From: Candidatus Roizmanbacteria bacterium CG_4_9_14_0_8_um_filter_34_12
Lineage (GTDB): Bacteria; Patescibacteriota; Microgenomatia; UBA1406; GWC2-37-13
Length of the DNA stretch: 8,657 nucleotides
Assembly (NCBI GenBank): GCA_002789465.1
Contig: PFTH01000159.1
Span: forward strand, 1 to 8,657
Direction: 5' to 3'
Shown here: positions 1 through 6,651 of the stretch, in pieces
How positions within the stretch are numbered: position 1 is the first letter of the stretch
Layout of the letters: each line of letters opens with the position of its first letter
Position numbers and translations under genes: made by a program
Notes under the pieces: generated by a model
Seen by the model: the letters and a program-made list of their open reading frames with translations, nothing else
The model's database searches: none
Told to the model about the DNA's origin: nothing

Positions 1-1001
1 CAACATTAACAGGAAACAGTTTCGGTTATGAAAAAGCTTGCTCTGGCGAATTGGTTTTTTCCACCGGCATGGTTGGTTATCCAGAATCTTTGACCGATCC
101 TTCTTATGAAGGTCAGATTTTAGTCTTGACCTATCCAATTGTTGGCAACTATGGCGTGCCTGAGAAAAAATTTTGGGAGTCAACTAAAATTCATGTTTCC
201 GCTCTTATCGTTTCTCAATATATTAACACTCCTTCTCACTTTCAAAGCCAGATGAGTTTGGCTCAGTGGCTGAAAAAAGAAAAGGTGCCGGGGCTGGAGA
301 TAGCGGATACAAGAATGTTGGCGGAAAAGTTAAGAGACGAAGGCGCCCAGTTGGCAAAAGTTGTTTTTAATAAAGACATTGAATTCTATGACCCAAATAA
401 AGATAACTTAGTCGACCAAGTTTCCGACCGCAGGGTAAAAATTCAAGGAACTGGTTCAAAAACAATCGTTTTAATTGACTGCGGAGTGAAAAAAAACATT
501 AAAAGAAGTTTGTTACACCGTAACATTAGACTGATAACAGTTCCTTGGGATTACGACATCTTTTCTTTAAAAGAAAAAATTAATGGCGTCGTCGTTTCCA
601 ACGGTCCGGGAGATCCGAAGATGGCGGACAAAACTATTGAAACCGTTAAAAAAATTTTAACTAAGAAAATCCCCATTTTAGGAATCTGTCTGGGTAATCA
701 GATTTTAGCCTTGGCCGCTGGAGGCGATACTTATAAACTGAAATTCGGTCATCGGAGTCAAAACCAGCCTTGTTTGCTGGTTGGTAGCAGTCGTTGTTAT
801 ATCACTACTCAAAATCACGGCTTTGCCGTTGGTAAGATCCCCAAAGGTTTTAAGGCTTGGTTTGTTAATGCCAACGATAACACTAATGAAGGAATTATTC
901 ATGAAAAATATCCGTTTATGTCGATTCAGTTTCATCCGGAAGCATGTCCAGGACCAGTGGATACGGAATGGATATTTGACAAATTTTTGGGAAAAATATG
1001 A
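1..1001 (+). CDS. carA: Carbamoyl-phosphate synthase small (glutaminase) subunit, 5'-partial
   Basis: Hydrolyses glutamine and channels ammonia to CarB for carbamoyl phosphate synthesis, the first step of pyrimidine (and arginine) synthesis; cytosolic. The frame is open from base 3 with no start codon, giving 332 visible residues. By recalled alignment with E. coli CarA about a dozen N-terminal residues lie upstream of the window, and the TTG at 51 is internal (conserved GELVFSTGMVGYPE runs across it). The N-terminal CarA domain shows LTDPSY and LTYP; the C-terminal class I glutamine amidotransferase domain shows SNGPGDP, the nucleophile Cys in GICLGNQ (codon 687-689), TTQNHGFAV, and the His/Glu pair in QFHPEA (codons 933-941). 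The catalytic triad is therefore intact. The sequence is strikingly like the glutaminase part of animal CAD (TGMVGYPE, NQPCLLVGS). The stop overlaps the carB start as ATGA, implying translational coupling. Confidence 0.96.
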   Translation, partial: TLTGNSFGYEKACSGELVFSTGMVGYPESLTDPSYEGQILVLTYPIVGNYGVPEKKFWESTKIHVSALIVSQYINTPSHFQSQMSLAQWLKKEKVPGLEIADTRMLAEKLRDEGAQLAKVVFNKDIEFYDPNKDNLVDQVSDRRVKIQGTGSKTIVLIDCGVKKNIKRSLLHRNIRLITVPWDYDIFSLKEKINGVVVSNGPGDPKMADKTIETVKKILTKKIPILGICLGNQILALAAGGDTYKLKFGHRSQNQPCLLVGSSRCYITTQNHGFAVGKIPKGFKAWFVNANDNTNEGIIHEKYPFMSIQFHPEACPGPVDTEWIFDKFLGKI

Positions 1002-4000
1002 AAAAAGTTCTTATTCTCGGTTCAGGCGCTCTCAAAATCGGCGAGGCTGGAGAGTTTGATTATTCCGGCTCTCAAGCAATTAAAGCCTTAAAAGAAGAAG
1101 GGATTAAAACCATTCTTATCAATCCTAATATTGCCACCATCCAAACCTCGGAATTTTTAGCTGATGAAGTCTACTTTTTACCGATCAATCCCTATTTTGT
1201 CGAGCAGGTGATTAAAAAAGAAAAACCAAGTGGAATTTTACTGTCGTTTGGCGGCCAGACAGCCTTAAACTGCGGCGTGGCTCTTTACAAAAGCGGTGTC
1301 TTGAAAAAATATCAGCTGGAAGTTTTAGGAACACCAGTTAGGTCGATTATCCTCACTGAAGACCGCGCCTTGTTTGCCAATCATCTGACAAAAATAGGTC
1401 AACCGATTGCTCCAAGTTTTGCCGTAGAAACGATTTCTCAAGCGAAAAAAAAAGCCAAGATTGTTGGTTACCCGGTGATGGTGAGAGCGGCTTATGCCTT
1501 AGGCGGACAAAAATCAGGAGTAGCTTATAACGAGAAAAAGTTAGAGGCAATCGTTGGCACCGCCTTAAAGTTTACTCCTCAAGTCTTGATTGAAAAATAC
1601 CTGAAGCACTATAAAGAAGTTGAGTATGAAATTGTTCGTGACCAGGATGACAACTGTATTGCTGTTTGTAATATGGAGAACTTTGATCCGATGGGAATTC
1701 ATACCGGCGAGTCGATTGTCGTCGCTCCAAGCCAGACTTTGACGAACTTTGAGTATCATTACTTACGCCAGGCAGGGATAAAGATTGTCAGGAGTTTTAA
1801 TATTGTTGGTGAGTGCAATGTCCAGTTTGCCCTAAACCCAAATCCGAAATCCCAAATTATAAATCACAAATCACAAATAAATTCAAAATCTCAAATCCAA
1901 AATCCCAAACGTTTAGAATTTGAAAATTCTGATTTATTTGGAGCTTGTAATTTAGGATTTGATGCTTATTCAATCGAATACTATGTCATTGAGCTTAACG
2001 CTCGTCTTTCCCGTTCATCCGCCTTAGCTTCTAAAGCCACTGGTTACCCTTTGGCTTATGTGGCTGCCAAACTGACTTTAGGCAAAAAGTTAACAAAAAT
2101 AAAAAATCAGGTGACTCAAGTGACGCAGTCCTGTTTTGAGCCGGCCTTAGACTATATTGTTGCCAAGATTCCCCGCTGGGACCTGGCGAAGTTTAAAGGT
2201 GTGACGGAAAGAATCGGCAGTTCGATGAAGTCGGTCGGCGAGGTGATGGCTATAGGTCGGACCTTTGAGGAGGCGATTCAAAAAGGAGTGAGAATGCTTG
2301 ACATTGGCGTTGAGGGAGTGACTGACAATGGAATCGGTCTCTCAAAAAAGGAAGTTTTAAAAAATATTGAAGTTGCCAATTCTAAGAGAATTTTTTTTAT
2401 CAGCGCCGCTTTGCGGATGGGAGTGACGATTAAAGAGATATACCAGTTGTCTGGAATTGATCCTTGGTTTTTATCAAGAATAAAAAATATTGTTGAGACA
2501 GAAGAGGGATTTAAAAAAGATAAAAAATTAACGGAAAAAAATTTACTCAATTTTAAAAAATTAGGTTTTTCTGATAAGAAGATAGGAAATCTGTTAGGTG
2601 TTAGGGAGTTAGAGGTTAGGAGGTTAAGAAAAAAACTGAAAATTACTCCTTCAGTTTTCAAAATCGACACTTTGGCAGCCGAGTTTCCCGTCAAGACTAA
2701 CTATTTATATACTACCTATAACGGTTCTCATCACGATGTTCAACCACTCGGTAGATCAGCGGTGATAGTTTTAGGCTCTGGACCTTACCGAATTGGTTCA
2801 TCGGTCGAGTTTGACTGGACCTGTGTCAATACCGTCTTAAAGCTAAAAAAACATCAGAAAAAATCAATTATCATCAACTGCAATCCAGAAACGGTTTCGA
2901 CTGACTACGATATTTCCAATCGACTGTACTTTGAAGAGCTTTCTTTTGAAAGAGTGGCTGATATCTTTGAGTTTGAAAGATCAGAAGGTTTGATTTTATC
3001 GGTCGGCGGCCAGACTCCCAATAATATTGCCAAGAAAGTTGATAGTTATGGCATAAAGATTTATGGAACAAATGCAAAAAGTATTGATAAAGCTGAAGAC
3101 CGGAAAAAATTTTCCCATCTCTTAGACAGCTTAGCTATTAATCAACCGGCCTGGGATAGCTTTACCACTATTAACTCAGGCTTAAGATTTTGCGAAAAAG
3201 TCGGTTATCCGGTCCTAATCAGGCCGTCATATGTCTTGTCTGGGAGCGCCATGAGCCTCTGTTATTCAGCATCAGAGTTAATGTTTTTTATAAAAAAAGC
3301 GACCTTAATCAGCCGCGAATATCCGGTGACCATTTCCAAATTTATCACCAATGCCCGCGAGATTGAGTTTGACGGAGTGGCGCAAGATGGAGAGTTAAAA
3401 ATCTATGCTCTGGCTAATCATATTGAGCATGCTGGCGTTCACTCTGGCGACGCGACCATTGTCTATCCGGCAGAAAAGGTCACCTATCTGACCGGAAAAA
3501 GGATAATTGAAGTTGCCGAGAAACTGGCGAAGCTTTTGGAGATTACCGGGCCTTTTAATATTCAGTTTATGGCAAAAAATAATCAGGTTTCTGTGATTGA
3601 GATGAATCTACGCGCCTCGCGGACATTTCCCTTTATTTCCAAGGTGATTGGGATTAACTTTGCTGAGGTTTTAGTTGACAGTTTTTTTGGCAAGGCAAAA
3701 ACTTATAGTCTCAGTCAACCGAAGTTCATTGGCGTGAAAACGCCCCAGTTTTCTTTTGCCCGGCTTGAGGGAGCGGATCCGGTTTTAAGAGTGGAGATGG
3801 CGTCAACCGGCGAGGTGGCCTGTTTTGGCGAAACAGCAGAGGAAGCTTATTATAAAGCCTTAATTTCGACTGGTTTTTCTTTAAAAAATAAAACCGCTTT
3901 GATTACGGTCGGCGGAGAAGAAAATAAGCTGAAAATCGCCGAGTCAATCTGGCGGTTAAAAAATCTTGGTTTTAAGCTTTATGCCACGGAAAAGACACAT

Positions 4001-4312
4001 CGGTTTTTTAAAGATAAAGGCGTGGAGACAGAGTTGGTTTATAAAGTCTACGAGAAGAAAACGCCAACCGTGGTTGACATTATAAAAAATAATAGGGTGG
4101 CTCTGGTAGTTAATATCAGCGATCACGAAGAAAAAGAAAGAGTGTTTAAAAAGGTAATTACCGATGGGTTTATGATAAGAAGGGCGGCCATTGACAACAA
4201 TATTTCTTTACTGACCGATTTTAACTTAGTCAGATTCTTTGTTAATGCACTAGTGAGATATCAACTTAAAGATTTACAGGTTAAAAGTTGGAAGGAGTAT
4301 CTAAAAAAATAA
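998..4312 (+). CDS. carB: Carbamoyl-phosphate synthase large subunit, with in-frame repeat insertion
   Basis: Synthesises carbamoyl phosphate from bicarbonate, ammonia and two ATP, with CarA. 1104 residues against about 1070 for E. coli. Layout: carboxyphosphate ATP-grasp half (about 1-430; GEAGEFDYSGSQA, GGQTALNCG, GIHTGESIVVAPSQTL, and E332/N334/R336 in the IELNARLSRSS metal/ATP strand), linker/oligomerisation region (about 430-580), carbamate ATP-grasp half (about 580-960; GSGPYRIGSSVEFDW, NPETVSTDYD, GVHSGDAT, IEMNLRASRTFPF), and a C-terminal MGS-like allosteric domain (about 960-1104). Both halves look functional. The family signature is CAD-like (IGSSVEFDW, QFSFARL.GAD). Residues 282-327 are a low-complexity insert encoded by a palindromic repeat; without it the protein would be about 1062 residues. 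The ATG lies in the ATGA overlap with carA; no clear Shine-Dalgarno precedes it. Which effector the MGS domain binds cannot be told. Confidence 0.97.
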   Translation: MKKVLILGSGALKIGEAGEFDYSGSQAIKALKEEGIKTILINPNIATIQTSEFLADEVYFLPINPYFVEQVIKKEKPSGILLSFGGQTALNCGVALYKSGVLKKYQLEVLGTPVRSIILTEDRALFANHLTKIGQPIAPSFAVETISQAKKKAKIVGYPVMVRAAYALGGQKSGVAYNEKKLEAIVGTALKFTPQVLIEKYLKHYKEVEYEIVRDQDDNCIAVCNMENFDPMGIHTGESIVVAPSQTLTNFEYHYLRQAGIKIVRSFNIVGECNVQFALNPNPKSQIINHKSQINSKSQIQNPKRLEFENSDLFGACNLGFDAYSIEYYVIELNARLSRSSALASKATGYPLAYVAAKLTLGKKLTKIKNQVTQVTQSCFEPALDYIVAKIPRWDLAKFKGVTERIGSSMKSVGEVMAIGRTFEEAIQKGVRMLDIGVEGVTDNGIGLSKKEVLKNIEVANSKRIFFISAALRMGVTIKEIYQLSGIDPWFLSRIKNIVETEEGFKKDKKLTEKNLLNFKKLGFSDKKIGNLLGVRELEVRRLRKKLKITPSVFKIDTLAAEFPVKTNYLYTTYNGSHHDVQPLGRSAVIVLGSGPYRIGSSVEFDWTCVNTVLKLKKHQKKSIIINCNPETVSTDYDISNRLYFEELSFERVADIFEFERSEGLILSVGGQTPNNIAKKVDSYGIKIYGTNAKSIDKAEDRKKFSHLLDSLAINQPAWDSFTTINSGLRFCEKVGYPVLIRPSYVLSGSAMSLCYSASELMFFIKKATLISREYPVTISKFITNAREIEFDGVAQDGELKIYALANHIEHAGVHSGDATIVYPAEKVTYLTGKRIIEVAEKLAKLLEITGPFNIQFMAKNNQVSVIEMNLRASRTFPFISKVIGINFAEVLVDSFFGKAKTYSLSQPKFIGVKTPQFSFARLEGADPVLRVEMASTGEVACFGETAEEAYYKALISTGFSLKNKTALITVGGEENKLKIAESIWRLKNLGFKLYATEKTHRFFKDKGVETELVYKVYEKKTPTVVDIIKNNRVALVVNISDHEEKERVFKKVITDGFMIRRAAIDNNISLLTDFNLVRFFVNALVRYQLKDLQVKSWKEYLKK
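1839..1978 (+). repeat. Palindromic, heptamer-based repeat element inserted in frame in carB
   Basis: The left arm (about 1839-1910) is built from 7-nt units of the type AAATCNC. The right arm (1911 to about 1966) is an imperfect inverted copy (units like GATTTNG), with the axis at AAACGTTT (1907-1914). Matching pairs include 1847-1859 with 1948-1960 (12 of 13 complementary), 1874-1882 with 1932-1940 (9 of 9) and 1839-1845 with 1955-1961 (7 of 7). The left arm is about 14 nt longer because of extra heptamers. Three heptamers make seven codons, so the left arm reads KSQI three times (residues 284, 291, 297). Compared with CAD-type CarB, where a short loop joins ALNP to YYVIE, 46 codons (1841-1978) replace about 4, a net gain of about 126 nt with the frame kept. 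The outer edges are approximate because the target duplication, if any, is not recognisable. Confidence 0.8.
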
Positions 4313-4318
4313 TATAAT
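4288..4318 (+). promoter_or_regulatory. Possible weak internal promoter before frdA-like gene
   Basis: A perfect -10-like TATAAT sits at 4313-4318, directly after the carB stop, with a poor -35-like TTGGAA at 4288-4293 (19-nt spacer, longer than ideal). A transcript from it would start a few nucleotides before the ATG at 4332, giving an almost leaderless mRNA, which would fit the absence of a Shine-Dalgarno there. The region is very A+T-rich, so a chance match is quite possible. Confidence 0.2.
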
Positions 4319-4331
4319 ATTTATTAAAAAT

Positions 4332-5990
4332 ATGAGATATCGAACGATAAAAACTGAAATATTGGTAATTGGCGCCGGAGGAGCGGGTCTTCGTGCGGCG
4401 ATTGAGGCGAAAAAAAGCGGGTTAGAAATAATTCTTTTAGGTAAAGAGGTTTTGGGCTGTGCTCACACAGGAATGGCGATGGGAGGAATGAATGCGGCGA
4501 TGGTGCTTCCGGCGACGCCTGGATTTCATGCCAAAATCACCCTTGAAGGCGGCTACTTTATCAATAATTACAAATTAGTAAATATTTTTACTGAAGAAAT
4601 CCCGGCAAGAATTCATGATTTGGAAAATTATGGGGTAATCTTTGATCGGGTTGACAGCGGTGAGTTTTATACCTGGGCCGGGCCAAAACAAAAATATCCT
4701 TTAAATATTTGTGTAGGTGATTATACTGGCCGGGAAATGATGCAGGGATTAGTTGATCAGGCAAGAAAAATAGGCATTAAATATTCTGACGAGTTTTTTA
4801 TCAGTAGACTTCTGAAAAAAGATAATTGTATTATTGGCGCTATCGGAATAAATCTAAAAACCAGTGACTTTGTTGTTTTTCAAACCAAAGCGATTATCTT
4901 AGCCACCGGTGGAGCCGGACGGATGTATGAGGTGACCACCAATGCTGCTTCAAATACCGGAGATGGCTACGCGATGGCGCTTGATGTTGGCGCGGAACTT
5001 ATTGATATGGAGATGGTTCAGTTCCATCCGACCGGTATGGCTTATCCTCCTTCAAGCCGAGGAGTTTTAGTGACCGAAAAGACCAGATCTCACGGTGGAA
5101 TTTTGCGCAACCAAAAAGGAGAAAGATTTATGAGTAAGTACTATCCAATTGAAATGGAAGTTGCCAAGCGTGATGAGGTTAGCCGATCAATATTTCAAGA
5201 AGTAGCCGCCGGACTAGGAACTAAAAATCATGCCGTTTATCTTCATGTTAATCACTGGTCCAAGGAAAAGATTTTAGAGATTATTCCTGACGTTTACGAA
5301 CAGTATATAAATGTTGGTGTTGATATTTCAAAAGAACCAATGGAAGTTTATCCATCAATGCATCACATCATGGGCGGGATAAAAATTAACCAATGGGCAC
5401 AGAGTAATATTCAAGGCCTTTATGCCTGTTGTGAAGTAGCATCAGGAATACACGGTGCTAACCGCTTGGGAGGCAACTCGATTGCCGAAGGCCAGGTTTT
5501 TGGGAGAAGGGCGGGAATGGATGCTACTAAATATGTAAAAAAAATAAAATATTCGACATTGTCAAGAGAAAATATTCAAAAAGAAATCGCTCGTATTAAT
5601 CAATATGTAAAAAATACAAAAGGAATTCCTCCGCAAGAAATCGAAGATCAATTAAAAAAAGTCATGTGGAATAAAGTCGGCATCTTTAGAGATGAAAAAA
5701 GACTAAAAGAAGCAAAAATTATTGTCAGTAAACTTCTTAGAGAAGCAAAAAATATGAGAGCGCGAACTAATATTCGGCAAAGAAACCGTGATCTTCAGGA
5801 TTGTTTAGAAGTTAATAATATGTTGCAGACGGCTCAAGTGGTAATTGAGGCCGCCTTACTTCGAAAAGAGAGCCGAGGCGCCCACAGTCGGACTGATTTC
5901 CCGGAGATGAAAGACGAATGGGAAAAAAATATCATGGTGAAAAAAGAAGGTGAAAAAATTGTTACTAAAGCTATTCCCGTCGTCAAATAA
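4332..5990 (+). CDS. frdA: Fumarate reductase/succinate dehydrogenase-type flavoprotein subunit
   Basis: FAD protein interconverting fumarate and succinate; 552 residues, a little shorter than E. coli FrdA/SdhA (about 590-600). The N-terminal dinucleotide fold is VIGAGGAGLRAA (G14-G19). His45 in CAHT aligns with the His that binds FAD covalently in SdhA/FrdA; L-aspartate oxidase (NadB) lacks this His, which argues against NadB. Substrate and proton-transfer residues appear intact: H232 (QFHPTG), T248/E249 (VTE), R285 (DEVSRS), H344 (PSMHH) and R378 (ANRLGGNS). The C-terminal helical domain ends in SRGAHSR and DFPEMKDEW. Local style (GGYFINNYKL, YGVIFDR) resembles actinobacterial and archaeal members. 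Odd point: Met50 stands where E. coli SdhA has Gln and FrdA has Glu. The ATG follows carB by 19 nt without a Shine-Dalgarno, and the conserved IKTEILVIG begins at residue 6, supporting this start. Direction in vivo is not decidable; the symbol marks the family. Confidence 0.9.
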   Translation: MRYRTIKTEILVIGAGGAGLRAAIEAKKSGLEIILLGKEVLGCAHTGMAMGGMNAAMVLPATPGFHAKITLEGGYFINNYKLVNIFTEEIPARIHDLENYGVIFDRVDSGEFYTWAGPKQKYPLNICVGDYTGREMMQGLVDQARKIGIKYSDEFFISRLLKKDNCIIGAIGINLKTSDFVVFQTKAIILATGGAGRMYEVTTNAASNTGDGYAMALDVGAELIDMEMVQFHPTGMAYPPSSRGVLVTEKTRSHGGILRNQKGERFMSKYYPIEMEVAKRDEVSRSIFQEVAAGLGTKNHAVYLHVNHWSKEKILEIIPDVYEQYINVGVDISKEPMEVYPSMHHIMGGIKINQWAQSNIQGLYACCEVASGIHGANRLGGNSIAEGQVFGRRAGMDATKYVKKIKYSTLSRENIQKEIARINQYVKNTKGIPPQEIEDQLKKVMWNKVGIFRDEKRLKEAKIIVSKLLREAKNMRARTNIRQRNRDLQDCLEVNNMLQTAQVVIEAALLRKESRGAHSRTDFPEMKDEWEKNIMVKKEGEKIVTKAIPVVK

Positions 5991-5994
5991 AACT

Positions 5995-6651
5995 ATGAAG
6001 ATAAAGGTTTCCGTTTACCGCTACAATTCAGCTTATCAGTCAAGACCAAAATATGATAGTTTTACTATTCCATATCATCAGGGTATGACCGTCTTAGACG
6101 CGATTTTATTTATCTATAAACACCTGGATTCAACCTTGGCTTTCCGTTATGAATGCCGGCAGGGAATCTGCGGCACTTGTGGAGTGATGTTAAATAGAAA
6201 GCCGGTATTATCATGTTCAACTCAGATTAACCCAAAGATCAAAAAAAATATCATTGAGCCGTTGGCCAATTTTCCGGTGGAAAAAGATCTCGTAGTTAAT
6301 TTGAAACCTCTCCTTAAAAAGTATTTAAAGATAAAGCCATATATTGAAAAAATTAAGAAAAAAATTATTACTAAAGATATCGCCAATAAATCAAAGCCTT
6401 ATAGAAAATGCATTGAATGCGGTTGCTGTATCGCCGGTATGGAAATAACAAAAACTTCAAAAGGTTGTTTGGATCCGATGTCATTAGTTAAAATTGCTCG
6501 TTATCTGACTGATCCGCGCGATGGGTTAAATAGAAAACCAATAGCAAAAGAACTTGGAGTAAAATATTATTCTGAAGAAATTGGCAGACGGATTTCAAAA
6601 AGTTGTCCGCGGGGAATACCTATCGACGAGGTGATAAAATTAGTAAAATGA
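5995..6651 (+). CDS. frdB: Fumarate reductase/succinate dehydrogenase-type iron-sulfur subunit lacking the [3Fe-4S] site
   Basis: Electron-transfer partner of the preceding flavoprotein; 218 residues (E. coli SdhB 238). Start chosen at ATG 5995, 4 nt after the flavoprotein stop, because the family's N-terminus (KVSVYRYN) begins there; an in-frame GTG at 5950 would overlap the upstream gene. The N-terminal plant-type ferredoxin domain has all four [2Fe-2S] cysteines, C54, C59, C62 and C74. The C-terminal domain has C139, C142, C145 and C204, matching the four [4Fe-4S] ligands of E. coli SdhB (C149, C152, C155, C216). The three [3Fe-4S] ligands are gone: Met149, Glu194 and Ile200 stand at the positions of C159, C206 and C212. 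An unaligned C158 exists. No transmembrane segment is seen and no anchor subunit follows, so I infer a soluble, quinone-independent complex. Its electron donor or acceptor is unknown. The stop overlaps the pyrC start as ATGA. Confidence 0.88.
   Translation: MKIKVSVYRYNSAYQSRPKYDSFTIPYHQGMTVLDAILFIYKHLDSTLAFRYECRQGICGTCGVMLNRKPVLSCSTQINPKIKKNIIEPLANFPVEKDLVVNLKPLLKKYLKIKPYIEKIKKKIITKDIANKSKPYRKCIECGCCIAGMEITKTSKGCLDPMSLVKIARYLTDPRDGLNRKPIAKELGVKYYSEEIGRRISKSCPRGIPIDEVIKLVK

Noticed and set aside
51..53. TTG at 51 as the carA start
   Set aside because: The frame is open to the window edge, and residues encoded at 3-50 match the conserved CarA N-terminus (GNSFGYE, then GELVF), so the TTG is an internal Leu.
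781..1059. Plus-strand frame bridging the carA/carB junction
   Set aside because: Overlaps two well-conserved genes in another frame and encodes no recognisable protein.
1839..1978. Intein, group I/II intron or CRISPR array inside carB
   Set aside because: The segment is too short, lacks intein splice motifs and intron structure, and the heptamers are tandem units forming one palindrome rather than spaced repeats.
2595..2632. Short GTTAGG-like direct repeats in carB
   Set aside because: They encode GVRELEVRRLRKK, which fits the conserved linker helix of CAD-type CarB, so codon repetition is enough to explain them.
2278..2694. 138-residue minus-strand open frame opposite carB
   Set aside because: A shadow of carB over the A/T-rich linker region; no recognisable domain, and the sense strand is conserved CarB.
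4310..4331. A/T palindrome-like stretch after carB as a terminator
   Set aside because: Only A/T pairs, no GC stem and no U-tract geometry; it is more consistent with a short intergenic spacer.
4332..5990. L-aspartate oxidase (nadB) as the identity of the flavoprotein
   Set aside because: The covalent-FAD His45 is present, and an iron-sulfur subunit follows directly; NadB lacks both.
5950..5994. GTG at 5950 as an upstream start of the iron-sulfur subunit
   Set aside because: It lies inside the flavoprotein gene and would add 15 residues with no family match; the conserved N-terminus begins at ATG 5995.
6603..6647. In-frame start at 6603 for dihydroorotase
   Set aside because: It overlaps the conserved SCPRG end of the iron-sulfur subunit in another frame; the ATGA start at 6648 fits the operon and the family N-terminus (LIKNGKIV).
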